DNA from: Ulva prolifera
Taxonomy: Eukaryota; Chlorophyta; Ulvophyceae; Ulvales; Ulvaceae
Assembly: GCA_023078555.1 (NCBI GenBank)
Contig: CM041196.1
Span: 6,087,658 to 6,151,657, forward strand
Reading direction: 5' to 3'
DNA: 64,000 nucleotides
Shown here: in pieces, positions 17,844-30,359 of the stretch
How the letters are laid out: every line of letters begins with the position of its first letter
How positions within the stretch are numbered: the first letter of the stretch is position 1
Notes under the pieces: model-generated
Told to the model about the DNA's origin: nothing
Databases searched by the model: none
The model's input: only the letters and a program-made list of their open reading frames with translations
Position numbers and translations under genes: made by a program

Positions 17844-20800
17844 TTCAGTGTCACAAATGGCAGTGACCTGTCGCAAACATCCTCGCAGCGGCTGTTTGGT
17901 GGCCACGCGACAGTTTACAGCGGCTAGACCTAATAGCGCTGCTCGCTGCCGTGGCTGAATGCTTGGCTTTCGATGGGGTATGCTTGAAGAAGTACGCGGG
18001 ATATCGGATGTATACATTGTTGGATTTGGCCCTGTACTGCAAGACACCTGCTATGACTAATTGCAGCAGAATCGAATGTGCCTTCACGTCTGACGAGTGG
18101 CATTTCCATGCTTCGTGATGCCTATGCAAACAATTCCAGCAGCTGCATCGCAGTTGTACATGCGTGTACATGTCGGTGATCTATCCCGATATGCAATTGC
18201 GGTTGCTTCGTGCTCTTCATAAGTGAATGTGCACACGTTCACTCGACCTAGGCCTGATTTGCGTTCATGCACGATTCCGAATCACTGCAACGTGTGTGCA
18301 CGCGAACTCATGATCATTCAGCTTTCATGTTCCGCTGTGCAAATTCGGCGGAAGGCAGGTGTTCTGAGAACAACCGAGCGCCTGCATTATCAGGCCTCAG
18401 GCTTTCGCACTGAATTGTACATGTGCCAGCGAAGGATGTCGCCGATGCAGTGCACGTGCACCGACCGAGCACTCGCGTGCAGACAGAATCATATGATGCC
18501 CTTACCAACATTTTCTGCTTCTGTGCCTTGCGTGTTTCTGTCTCGGGATGGCCTTCGCGCAGCTGGTTGAACTGCCTTAGACAATGAGCACAGCGTCGCA
18601 ACAGGCGATCGCTTTGCACGCGAGGAACAGCAATGAATCATGTCTCACCAGCTCTCGCAACTTCTGCTCCTCTTTGGCATGACGTGCTCGTGGTGTGCAT
18701 ATCTGCAGCAACAGCATCCCGTTGTGCCACATGTCGCGGCCTGGCAGCGCATTCCGGGCACTGGCATGGCAATCATAGGCAATCTGCATCGCCCTCATAA
18801 CTCAGGCTGTTTCACCTGATAGACGTATATCTGGTGCAGGCGATGCAAGCGGGCACAGCGTTCGCGGCACCTGTCGGATTAGGAGCTGTCGGAGCTTGCA
18901 GGCGAGCACACCGGCGCGTTTCATGACCGTCCAATGTCAAGGCAATCCGCGAAGCAGGTCAGAGCATTCCCTGTGTCATTGTTACCAAATTCATGTTCTC
19001 ACACCCACTTCCTGCACATCATCTGGCCTGGCCTTGACGACATGCCTGCTTCATCTGGACAATTCTATCGACGGGGATTGAACCACCATCCAATACCACG
19101 GCTATGCTGCAGCCCGAGGTGCAACGCATCGTCCAGAGAAGAAGAAGTTATAAGCATGGTTGCTCTAGCCATGGAGGAGGCCCTCAGGGACCAGAATGGC
19201 CGCAAACTCGCTGAGCAGGTGCCCTTGCAACCACCCTCCCTGGTCGCATGCTGCCACAGTGCAGCCACCTACCATATCACCACAGCACTGAATGGCTTAC
19301 GAGTGCATCCCAAGTCAAGCAAGTTCACTTGACACGAATGGATTACCTCTGGCCCACCGCCTGCAGTCGATGCTGCGAGTCTGCCAGTGCTGATCTCACC
19401 TGGGCAATGAAATTCATTTCCAAATCAGAGTAACACGCACACACACCTGTCCTTGAAGGCACCACACGGCTCAAAGCGAGCACATGCACGAGGCCCTATA
19501 GATTCATGCAGTGGCCACCTCAACTGTGCATCCATCTTCTCTCTCCCTTGCTTGCACACCCTCTTGCAGCAGCGCATTCCACGCAGACCCCGACGGTCGA
19601 CTCGGATCCGAGGGCGAATGCTCTCATCTGTCGTCCGCAGAGCTGCCAAAGCCAACTGGTTATGCCTGTGACTGGCCATGCATGGTGCAATCATGCAGGC
19701 ACGCTCCCACAGCTGCAGGCCGCCCATGCCTTCTGCCTGGAACCCAACAGTTGTTAACAAATCACACACAGAGACACACTCCTACACCTGCGCAGGCGGC
19801 CCCGCCTGCTGCCTAAGTGGCTCTGTGCATACGGATCAGTGTGTGGACGGAGCGTCCTGTTCTGTCCCCTCAGCGTGTGAATTGAGTTTGCCATCCTGTT
19901 GCCTCCGCATCAACCACTCATGTGTCAAGCATCACTGTGTTCACCATGACAGCATTTAACATGAGGCACCGTTTGGAAATAACGCAGTCAAGGTGGACTT
20001 CAAAGCCATGTCGATTGTGCGCCTGACGCTGCATGCCGAATCTCTTGGGAAGAGGCAGCGAACCAGAGTGCGCTACAAACAATAATATTGTCTCAACTTG
20101 ACCTCAACCCAGCACGGCCAAGATCAGAGACCTCTCGTGCTTGCGCACTGGGAACACCCACCACTTCACAGTACACTGCAACGCTCTGACCTGCTGCCGC
20201 AGCCTCCAGCAGTGACACTAGTCTCCAGCACACACAGCAACCACATACATCATGCATGCATGCGTCTCACCCCCCAGACCCATCTGCATGCCATCCATGC
20301 CATGTTGAAATCCGCTAAACGCAAACGGGCATGGTCGGGTGGGCCTGAGCTCGTGCAGGCCTGCACTATGTGACGCAACATGGCCGAGCCTTCGCACACA
20401 AAGAAAGGTGTCCCGGTGCAGGGTTCTGCTCCATGCCACACTTCTGTGCGTTGCAGTGTTTCAATGCATGGGACAAAAGTGTCAATGAGGGTCGTGGGTT
20501 GCGGTGACGGGGCCTCGTGGCGCAGGTGGCGCTGGCCGTACGGCTGCTGCAAGACGGCGACCCCCAAGCAGGCCCCGACTACACCACCAGCTACGGCTAC
20601 GCCTCCGCTCCCGCTCTTAGTGGAGATGGCTCTGGCGCCGCGGCCAACTACAAGTACGGCGACAGCGCAGGAGCCGGTGGCCTCGCACAGGCCGGCCCCG
20701 ACCCCACGGCGGCCGCGGACGCGGAGGGCGGCGAGCTGCGCGAGAGGGGCGGCGAGCCTGCGGAGGTTTCGGCCGGCGAGGCCGGCGACAGCGGCTGGGG

Positions 20801-21150
20801 CGGTGGTGGCGAGGGAGACCTGGACCCTTTGCAGCCAGAGTCGCTCTCAGCCTGGATCGGCCTGATGGATGTGATGTCCCGCAGCCAAGACGTTGCTGCC
20901 GAGGCTGATGCAGACGGCGGCGGTGGCGATGCTGGCGCAGGGAGCGCTGGCGACGGCGCCTCCGGCGCCACGTCCGGGGGTGATGGAGGTGGCTGGGGCG
21001 GCTTTGGAGGGTTTGGTGGCTTCGGTGGCGGAGATTCGGGTGGATTCGGAGGATTTGGGGGTGACGGGGGCGGCGATGGAGGTGACGGCGGCGGCGGTGG
21101 AGGTGGCAGGGGCGGCGATGGAGGTGGCGGCGGGGATTGACCATTCACCC
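17844..21150 (+). repeat. Duplicated unit, copy B (~3.3 kb)
   Basis: Direct-orientation partner of 3296-6640, about 14.5 kb away, with similar length and order. Small indels and substitutions are spread along it. The glycine-rich exon at the 3' end keeps its frame, whereas other frames are not conserved. Confidence 0.85.
20526..21140 (+). CDS. Terminal exon encoding a glycine-rich protein (copy B)
   Basis: Paralogue of the exon at 6012-6623. It starts after the same acceptor (CTCGTGGCGCAG) and encodes VALAVRLLQDGDPQAGPDYT and the conserved DLDPLQPESLSAW block. The tail carries GGFGGFGGG-type repeats and ends at TGA. Relative to copy A it has a short in-frame insertion (GAAANYKYGDSAGAGG region) and a differently arranged Gly tail. 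Frame preservation across indels argues that both copies code or coded for protein. Family unknown; upstream exons not identified. Confidence 0.55.
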   Translation: MALAVRLLQDGDPQAGPDYTTSYGYASAPALSGDGSGAAANYKYGDSAGAGGLAQAGPDPTAAADAEGGELRERGGEPAEVSAGEAGDSGWGGGGEGDLDPLQPESLSAWIGLMDVMSRSQDVAAEADADGGGGDAGAGSAGDGASGATSGGDGGGWGGFGGFGGFGGGDSGGFGGFGGDGGGDGGDGGGGGGGRGGDGGGGGD

Positions 21151-23692
21151 CTGCGCCGGTCGCTGCTGATCACACGGACGTCACCGCGACTCCCATCTGG
21201 AGTTCTTTGAGCACACGGCCACGGCTGTATTGCTGCTGCGGCCCGATATGTGTTTTGAGAGTGCTTGACATCAGTACAGTTCTGGCGTGGGCACATGTAC
21301 ATGGTCAACCAGCGGCAGCGCCGCTGCTCCAGCTGCGGCTCGTATTGAGTGTTTGTGAGTATGCCACCATTACGGCCAGCTTGACCTTGCACAGGTGAGC
21401 ATTGATGTGCAATCTGCTGACTGTGCCCGGAGTATGTCTCCTCTTGCTTGCAGCATGCCTACTGGACATGATCGGCTGGCTGCCCGTGCAGGGCGAGCTC
21501 TGGTGCGGATGTCCGCATTTCGTCCTGACTCGCTCAACACAAAGAGGTGTTTCATCGTAAAAGGTAACTGACTTGAGACTTCATGATCTGGATCATGAGC
21601 ATGAAGCCCCACAACTCGCGTTGAGCCCAGCCTTCAGAACCATTGTGCGCTGTGCATTGCACGCATATATTCTGGACACCCGAACACGTGCCTTGTGGAC
21701 GATCACGTCCGGCCATGCCTGCTGTCAGGACCATACCTCACTCCTCCAGCATGCACCAGCGCGCCCACAGAGGCAGTATACTATAGACCCAGGAGACGTG
21801 ATTGTCTGGCGCCGTACCATGTTTTATGCCCAGCGCCTGCCCTAGGTGCTTGGCCTATACCAGAGTGGGGTCGCTTGGCAGCATTTTCAGCGATGCCACC
21901 CAAAAAAATAGACCTGGATATTCGGAATTGTTCTATGTGATCGGGCCCGATGACTCAACACTGGCCTAAACGATGGGCGCCTGCAGCGCACATGCAGCAT
22001 CTCGCTGCTGTCCATGCAGAGCTGAGCTGCATGGCTGGACACGCCCCCGCCACACAAGGCCACGCTTGAGTGCGAAATGACGGCAGCGAGTGTACTTTCA
22101 CAAGCGTGCTGTTGCTCGCAGGCTGCATCTTCTCACCTGCGGCCGCTGTTTGGGACGTGTGATAACGTCGCTTGGCCGCGCGGTTCAGAGCGGGTACAGA
22201 ATATATATACCAGCGACGCTGCGCCGCTGCAGATGTGGCGGCCTGCCGATCGTTCCACCTCCAGGCCTCCCAGCCTCGTTGCACCAGCGCCACACTTGCT
22301 GCATCCTCAACTGGTGGCGGCTCCGAACAAAAGCATGTCTGCTGGGGTGGTGGGGGATAGCCAATTGCAAACGCGCTGTACATGTGTCAGTGGCAGGGTG
22401 CCCCGGTTCAGGGCGCTGTGCGGCCCTGGCGACCACCCGCCCCAACACCAAGAACGGTCTTTCTCCTCTCCATATATTATAGTGCTTCCCCGCTGGCCTG
22501 GGTCACTTTCATTACCCATAGGCGTGCAGAAATCTGAATTTGAATCTGAAGCTCGGAGTTGCTTGTCTCCATTGCAGTGCTGCCGAGAGCAGTCAGTTCG
22601 GGCAGTCCGTGTGCAGAGTTTTGTATTATGGCTCGATCGGTACCTCTTGCAGCGCTCACACCAAGGGCCTGTGTCAGTGCCAGTGCCAGTCCAGGGGCCG
22701 CACTGGGGAGGCACGCTGCAGCTTCGCCGACTGCTAGCTGCTGGATGGCCAGCACGATCGCCTAGAGCAGGGCGGCGCTGGAACGTCACTCCAGCGACCC
22801 CACCTTGCCACTGGTCAGGTGGCGGTGACTGCTGTGGGGATGATCTCAGATCACCCCCTGAGGCTGCTGCTGGCAGGACAGAAAGGGTTCCTGCACCCTG
22901 CGTGTGATGCTCGGTGCTTGCGCAATCGCACGCCACATCCATAGGTGGATATAGGTATACATGTAAGTGGTACAAGTCAGCACCCCGCTGCAGGTCCAGT
23001 CGCTGTCACACAACGGCGATGCGTCCACCGGCCTGTCGATGCGCATCGCCACGAGTCGGATTCGCCTGGGCTGTGGTCTCAGGTGAGCGTGTGGCCGCAC
23101 TAGTGTACGAGTCGCAGCAGCGGCCTGCATTGGGTTGCTGAAGGTGAATGCCGATGTGGAGTGGACACACGTTGGCGTGTCACGATGGTGAAGGCGGCGA
23201 GTCGGGCACCACGACGAAACCAGCAACAGCGCAACAACACAGCCACCAACCCAATATTGGGTTAATTGGATTAATCCAACGCACCCACGCAACAGTGACC
23301 ACCGGCGCACGCAAAGGGAGAGTGAGAGGGTACCCGACGCGTGGACACATGTGTGCCCCTGCGTGCATGGGTGGACGTGGTACCGATGACACGACCATGT
23401 TCAAAACGCGGTAGCTACAGACTGGGACTGAGATATTTGAATTTGCGAACGTGAGAGGCAAGAATGGTTTACTGCAGTTGACGTTGTACATCGTAATATG
23501 GATAGATGGCAAGTCAATGAGAATGCAGTCCGGGACAGGTAAGGCAGATACGTACGTATCGTTGCTCCTGTAGCCACGGCCTCTGTGAGCTGACAGACAC
23601 ATTGCGGGTGTAGCTAAGAGAGCACGCCGGTGTTGATCTAACACAACGGCGCGACAGTTTTAAGACGATAACGCTTGATGTGTGGAATCCCA
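21151..23692. other. No convincing gene
   Basis: Several frames of 60-280 codons occur on both strands, but none shows a domain, codon bias or splice pattern I can support. Perfect palindromes of 16 bp (23248-23263, AACCCAATATTGGGTT) and 14 bp (23266-23279, TTGGATTAATCCAA) sit next to each other. Confidence 0.45.
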
Positions 23693-23870
23693 AAAACACA
23701 CAATTTTTGTGTGTTTTCCCAAAAAAAAAAAAGCCAAGCCAAGCCCAAGCCCACCATGTGTGTGTGTCCCCAATAACACACATGGTGGGCTTGTTTTTCC
23801 CAAAAAAATAAAAAATTCCCCCTTCATCTTTTTGTACTTTGGTGCTAGTACAAAAAGATGAAGGGGGAAT
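23693..23870 (-). repeat. Array of three hairpins with A/T-run spacers, beside a tRNA
   Basis: Three perfect inverted repeats follow each other: 23693-23717 (11-bp arms, 3-nt loop), 23747-23792 (17-bp arms, 12-nt loop) and 23815-23870 (23-bp arms, 10-nt loop). Read on the tRNA strand, the second and third stems are followed by long T runs and then GGGAAAA. The first arm begins 3 nt downstream of the tRNA 3' end. The layout looks like stacked terminator-type stem-loops or a small hairpin transposon nest. Confidence 0.85.
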
Positions 23871-23873
23871 GTG

Positions 23874-23966
23874 CACCCCACGTGGGACTTGAACCCACAA
23901 CCTCCGGATTCCGGCTGCGCCTGCGCGAGTAGAAGTCCGGCGCGCTATCCATTGCGCCAGTGGGGC
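23874..23966 (-). tRNA. trnR-UCU: tRNA-Arg(UCU) with a 20-nt intron
   Basis: On the reverse strand the acceptor stem GCCCCAC pairs with GTGGGGT (G1-U72 wobble, discriminator G). The D arm starts TGGCGCAATGGATAGCGC. The anticodon stem CCGGA/TCCGG encloses loop CTTCTA plus A38, giving anticodon UCU. A 20-nt intron after A37 (starting CTCGCGCAGG) is at the canonical nuclear position. The T arm is GTGGGTTCAAGTCCCAC. It decodes AGA and AGG. The sequence resembles nuclear tRNA-Arg(UCU), which commonly carries an intron, rather than an organellar gene. A T5 run (pol III stop candidate) lies within the adjoining hairpin. Confidence 0.93.
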
Positions 23967-25870
23967 ATCACCGTAACGCGTTGCCCAGAAATGTTGGATA
24001 TATATTGTATCACGTACACACACCGATAACACAGCTTCTACCTGCCGTTGATGTTCCGAGACTGCCGTTCCCACGCACCGAATAAAGCTGCCTCGAGCAC
24101 GGACGTCGCAAGTTCATCGTCACTCGGACAGCCAAGCCAGATGATGGTGAAACGTCATCATCAGCGTCCTCGACAAGCGCCGACCAGCACAGATCCTGAG
24201 ATGCTACGTTCCAACAAATCAACTACCGATATCGAACGAAGGGTTTACAATCTGATTGGGGATGAGCTATTACGAGCCGCACGAAAAGCCTGAGCTGATC
24301 GACACCGCATGTGTCCCAGTCGGACCTCGGTGGAGCACGAGCGGTACCGCATAAGCAGTGCCAGTCGCACTTGATGTTGCAGTTACAATAATGCTGTTTG
24401 CTGTCGCGAGGACGTATGTGCATACCAGGCCCGGGCGTATTCCGAAGCCTGCGTGAGGGTCATTTGAGCCGTGATCGTGATTCGCCGGGATGTGCGCTAC
24501 ACCATCGCCACGCTATCACAGCGGCCAGGCTATACAGCATGCAATGGTGCGTCGCTTCTGTCCGCGTACACGGATAACTAGTTCTTCGTCAGCGTTGAAC
24601 ACCCACGTTGTTGAAGTTGCTTCGTCTGTCACGATCAAGCCACTGGTCGCAGAACTCTACGGCGCGCGGGAATGGGCTGAACAGGATTCATGATACATTT
24701 TTGTTTGCCATAGCTGAGTGACTGGCTTCATATGTACTATGTTGTCGTTTACAATGGCCCATTTCAGCTGGGCTTGTCGTGGCGGTGCACATGAATCGGT
24801 CCGTGGTGTCACTTGAATTCAGCACATTGATCATATGCCTGACATGGCCTAATTCATCCTTTTTCGGGTCTTTCGTGCTAACGTTTGCCGGAATACACCT
24901 GCTGTTGACACAGCCGCTCAACCGGCCAAAGTTCACACCCGAGTACCAACACCCAATACCCGTGCAGCATCGAAGCAGTAGCCTGCGTCACGGCAATCAC
25001 TCGGAACTGGTAGGTCCCTCTCTTGAGCAATGCTTTCATGGAGTGTTTCCACGCTGCCGTTGACATCACAGGAACTGCATTCGTCCGTTTCTGGCTGCTT
25101 TGCGTCTGACTCAATGCAGTGCGGAATGCCAGCCTGGTCATGCCCAATCTAATCGCTGAATTTCAATCCCGTTCATCGCCTTTTGCATCAGCTTCACGGG
25201 AGTGTTGCATGTAGGCCTCAGCTCGGTCATGGGCCGGCTCAGCATGACACTCAGCAGTGATAGCATCTGACCTGGACAGTAGCATCCATTGCGGTGCATA
25301 CCAGCAGCTCCAGAACGGCCTGGAACTGAACAGGCCATCGCGGTTCTCTGCTGCAACAGCTATGCTGTCCTCCCACGTCGTTTTGTCGCCAAAGTGTGCC
25401 CCCGGTCCCCACCTTTGTCCTACGCAGGCCACACCGACAGCAGTGCAGGCGCCTGGAGCTGCTCCTGTGTTTGTGTTTGTGTTTGTAGGCATGCATGAAC
25501 ACATACTCAGATGCGTCTGCTGTGATAGTCTCAACTCCGAGAACCTGCACTGGCACTGATCGAGGGGACGTCCATGCCATGCACAGCCAGTAGCTGTGTG
25601 GTCAATGTCCATTCTCCAGGCCCAGTCACACACAGCACTTCCAATAACTATAACAATGAACACAGCCCCACATTGTCCATTACAGAGCATTCACACGGGT
25701 GCTGGGCCCCAGCTGCTCAGCCATGCATCTACCTATCCAATGCATGCTACAGGCCCTCGCACAGAACAAAGGGTGTCGAATGGTGCCTGTGCTGTCGTTG
25801 CGGTGCGGTGCCTGGGCGGCTCCTGCGGCCTCTCCGAACTGGTCTTTGCAATACAACAAGGGCGTGCATG

Positions 25871-25964
25871 CCGCAGGAGGTGGTGGGATGCCGCTGAGCC
25901 CCATGGTGTGGCATGTCGTATGGCATGCATGCACATGCATGCGGCATCCCACCACCTCCTGCGG
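25871..25964. repeat. Inverted repeat, 24-bp perfect arms
   Basis: Arms 25871-25894 and 25941-25964 are perfect reverse complements, separated by 46 nt. The spacer is itself full of GCATGC motifs. Confidence 0.95.
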
Positions 25965-26000
25965 CCAGTGCATGCCCCATGCAAGTGGCCAGGTGGTTTC

Positions 26001-26022
26001 AGGGAGTAGATATCTACTCCCT
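26001..26022. repeat. 22-bp perfect palindrome
   Basis: A spacer-free palindrome centred on GATATC, 36 bp from the inverted repeat at 25871-25964. Confidence 0.95.
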
Positions 26023-28851
26023 GTATCCATCTACTTGATATCTGTGGCAGTTGAGGGTACATAGCAAGGTACTGGCACATGAGCTGCTCTGCAATGATCT
26101 CAATTGCTGCTAGTGTCTGCACATGTCTCCACAGATGTCCAGACACACTGCAGTGTCTGAGCCACGGGGTCTGGACGTTTCAGAGCAGGCAGCCTTCCTT
26201 CTGTCCAGGCCGCTGGTTCAGGCTGCCTGCCTCCCGTCCACCAGGAGCATGCCTCAGTGCTGATACAACACTGGGTTATTTTGTTTTACAAGGAAACAGT
26301 GAGAGAGGCTGTTGCACCACCACCAGGTCAATGCACCAGCACACCAACGCCACCAACCACATCAAAGGCACCAATATCAGAGGGAAAGAGAGCTGCAGCG
26401 GTTTCGTTTGGTGACACTGTGCCGCAAACTTGTGGCATAGTGAGGATGAAGAGGTCCAATACACGTGCCCTGTGTGCCACCGCAGATCTTGCCTTGCAGA
26501 TCTGCAGGGGAAGCAACTACCAGAAGATGGCCATTCATGCTTGCTGCAACTGCAGGGGAATCAGCTGCAAGGATGGCCACGGTTGCTGCAACTGTTTCAG
26601 CCAGGCAGTTCCTTGAATTACCAGGATCTTCAACTAGGGAATACTGTACCTACCAACTGGGTGTCCAACTGCAGTGCACTGGATGTCCAACTGCAGTGCA
26701 TGCAGAACACTACTGGCAGACCTTTTGTGGTTCTTACTACGATTGGCCCTGCAACCCGAGTGCCAGTTGTTTGCAGCTGCAGAACAATCCCTGTGTACCA
26801 TGATCATGCAGTTTCCAGGAGCAATCAAATGAGCTCCAATGAAGGGCCACGTGGTATATGGTACCATATCTACTAGCACCTGTTGATTCGGATGAGATTT
26901 GGTTCTGGTGTTTGTCTTCTCCCGTTAACGGGAATGAAATGAATTCACTCTTGTGCAACACGTATCCACTAGCACCACTGGCAACCCAGGGGGAGGGGGG
27001 AGGCCTAGGGGGGTGGAGTACGCAGCTGTCCCTCATAGCATGCATGTATTGCCTATGTCCTGCCAGTCTTGGCGCAACACTAGTAGCAGTACTGTTTGAT
27101 ATTGTGGGCGGTTGGTGGTTCTTGAGCTGCAGCTGCACGCGTTCACTTCGGATCCGGACACGTCGGGGCCTCCGTGGCAACATAGCATGCATATATAGAC
27201 AATATCATAGCTTACACATACCGGTATACCGGTGGCCATGTCAACGCTCACGCGCCGATCTCCGGACTTGCAGTACCCAACGTTGGGTATCTACCGCTCA
27301 GCCAGCACCACATATCATGGTGATCAGGACGTCATCGCACATGTGCGCATATCGGATACGGGATCGATATCAGCGCGCAAGCTTAAGAGTCTGGGCCTCC
27401 ACCCTAAACCTGCAGATCTTGCAGGCTGATGCTAAGTATGTGACGATACGTCACATGCATAGATATGCATGACATAGAATATTCTGGAAGCCTCCGGAAT
27501 GTCCCGTCAGCATGCAAGCTTGTGGCTGACAGCACGGGGCACTGTCAACAGTGGTCGCCAGACCGTCTTGCGTCAGCAGGGCGGGCCATCTAGAAGCACG
27601 AGTCTAGAGATATCTAGAAGGAGTGCTTATGTCAGCCAAGCATGGCTTACGCGATGGAAGACTCTGGTGTGTACGGGGAACAGTGGGCTGAGCTCAGCAC
27701 ACTGTGGCAGGTGTCGTACACAGGCTGTCTTATAGTATATAAGCAGCTGGACCTTAAAGGGTAGACGACAGATCTCTCTTCTATGTCTCTTGACTTAGCA
27801 GTCTTTACAAAGTACAAGCGAGGCGTCGCGGGTTGCTCACACGCCGTCGACTTCGAATTCGATCTGCAACAAAGCGCTTCCACGGGGAATATATGTATGC
27901 ATGATAAAATAGTGGAATAGTCGCCATCGAATGCAACATCTATCGATGCTCTGAGGAAAGTCGCTTCTACGTTGCAACGCGTGGGCCCCGGGCGAGATAT
28001 CTCGATGTCGCCGATCGGAGATCTCTCGAGTGTGTCACAGTCTGCGTGATCAGTGCGCACGGGGAACGGTACCGCCGGCCTTGAATCAACAGATTATCTT
28101 GAATGCACCCCCCCGCCACGATCGCCAAGTGGCTGCCGCAGCTGCGCATGCGAGCGGCCGCATCGCCCAGGGCGCGGCAGTGACCGATGCGTTTGGTCTC
28201 TGTGTCGCAGCTGCTAACGGGGTAGTGAGGTGTCTTGAAGGCAGGGCTTGTCATTAATATCAAGGCTTTAACTGTGCTAGTACACAGCTGCAGCTGCCTA
28301 GGCCTGGGCCCCAGCTAGGGCCTGCAGGCCTTGTGAGCCTGAGGTCAAATGGCCAGTCCTGCCAGACTGCGGTACAGCAGAGTGAACGGGCACAGCAGAT
28401 AAACAGAGCAACAGAATCTCACCCGGGGTTGGGGCCCGGATCGAAAGTCACATATATACACACAGCATACACACCCGCACGCACACACCCACCCACACCC
28501 ACCCCCCGGGGGGCACACCCGGGTGTACTGGGCCCAGTCTGGTAGGATCCGTCAGACTAATAAAGGGTATGTATGCATGTGGTGGCTGTTCCACACGTAC
28601 GTGGCTGTATGTGGTTACAAAGGACAGAGGCCGCCGGTACATACAGTGTGGCTGTACATGTATGTGTGGTCACCATTCTGTGGTTGTGGATGTTCCAGAC
28701 TAAATATTCCCTCAGGATCAATCCTGTGCCGGGTTCAGACAAACACACAGATCCTGGATCCTTCTATGACCAGTCAGCGCCTGATAATAATAATAACTAG
28801 GAAATACATGCAGACAACCGCTGCACAAGCTTAAAGTTCTCATCTGGGTCA

Positions 28852-28904
28852 GCTGTTCTTCACGTGAAGAACAGCCTGTAGCTCTGTGTACACAGAGCTA
28901 CAGG
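28852..28904. repeat. Two abutting perfect palindromes (24 bp and 30 bp)
   Basis: 28852-28875 is a perfect palindrome centred on CACGTG. 28875-28904 is a perfect palindrome centred on GTAC. They share one base and have no spacers. Confidence 0.95.
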
Positions 28905-30359
28905 TACACTGCACCAGCATGACCTGGTGAATGAGTGGATTTGCGTGTGAGTTCCTAGCAATGGCTCGGTGCCCGGCCTCTGTCCTTTGTGACTACACTG
29001 CACCAGCCTGTCCACACCCCCACCTCCAGCGGGACCGAGAGCACCACATACCTCCAGGCGTGTATCTACCTGCACTCTTTTTTTTGCCCGCCTGGTCCGG
29101 GCCACCCCGGTGCACGTGGTGAGCGAAGAGCAAACGGACACAGGCAAACACAGTGCAAACTGTGTTCAAGAACCTCACCGGTACCCCAGTGGCCGTTTCG
29201 GCAGCTAGCTACAGCTCAGGCGAAGAAGGCATGAATAAGCCTATATGAATAAGCCTCGCGCACAGTTACCAGTTACAACAGCTCTAGCTGTCTACCATGC
29301 ACATGTACACTAGAGATACACTAGACTCTGAGAAGAGCGGCGCCACTCTTACTGGGTCTGAAATTACCAACACAAGTATCTCTCACGAGTTTGAGTGCGT
29401 GGCCACACACACATAGCCAAATGTGCACCAGCCGTAGTGCTGCATGTCATGCTTGTCTGATCGGTCGACTCCTTAAGATAAGTCGACTCCTCGATTACAA
29501 GGAGTAATTGAATCTACAGACCCCTTGACAGAAGAGTTTCTGTAAACAAATACAGCTGGTGCTGCAGCTAAGCTAGCTATAGCGCATGGAGGTCCTGACC
29601 ATACTATAAGCTGCCGCATTGCGGCCCTGACAAGCTCGCAGCTGATCACTCTTCATGATGAACAGTGACTGGGTCTACCCTCAAGCTGAGCACAAGCTTC
29701 AGCTTTTATCTATTAATAGATCTAGAATTCTAAGCTGACACAAGCAGATTGGCATATCCTAATTATGAATAATGTCTCAAGAATTCGAAACTATGTGTGG
29801 CTCCACAAGCACACACACGGAACTGCAGCAGCGCAAGGCATGCCTTCGCACAACCGCTTCTTTTCGGCAGAATCGGGACGTCGAGCTCATGCCCGGGCCT
29901 GCCGGCCGCACACCGGTACCTGCTCTCTAGAGCTACTGCGAAGATGTATTATAATTGATACAAACATTGTAGCATTACAACATCATTGGGCCGCGGTTGA
30001 ATCAAACGCAGATCTACATGTGCCTGTAGCTAGCCAGTACTGTATACACATATGTATGTGAAGTGTACCGCTGTGCGCACGGAAGCCTCCGTTCCGAAGA
30101 AGCCAAGCTCGTCGTGCAGCTGCGAGAGCTCGCGGCCTCTCTCCGCGATCGTCGCGACATACAGGCACTCTCCGTGCACACGTGCAGTTGTGCACACGCG
30201 CACGCCGGTTTGGCGTCGCGAGGTCACGTGTTCCCCCCGCCGTACGGTTCTCGTTGGCCGCGAATTCTCGGCACCTCCGCGTGCACAGCGAACGCTGGCG
30301 ACGCCGCTGCACCCATGCACGCCCTCCAGCTGCAGTACTCGTGGGCGCTTGGACCACGC

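Larger units (their letters stand above)
23967..30359. other. Gene-poor, palindrome-rich region
   Basis: No frame here has a recognisable domain; the longest are under 210 codons on either strand. The tract is rich in perfect palindromes of 12-30 bp (25871-25964, 26001-26022, 27220-27233, 27274-27289, 28852-28904). Imperfect repeats of TGTCCAACTGCAGTGCA occur near 26665-26702, and there is a purine/pyrimidine-skewed CA-rich stretch at 28450-28520. A short frame at 24048-24293 ends RRVYNLIGDELLRAARKA but cannot be supported as a gene. Confidence 0.5.

Noticed and set aside
22077-22907. 276-codon forward frame with an overlapping 222-codon reverse frame
   Set aside because: Neither has a recognisable motif, codon bias or splice context; long frames arise easily in GC-rich sequence.
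26430-26876. 148-codon frame with CPVCHRRSC suggesting a zinc finger
   Set aside because: Only one CxxC pair, embedded in degenerate TGCAACTGCAGGGGAA repeats; no second pair at finger spacing and no start or splice support.
28430-28520. CRISPR-like or short-repeat array in the CA-rich stretch
   Set aside because: It is simple-sequence CACACCC with no regular spacer; the genome is eukaryotic.
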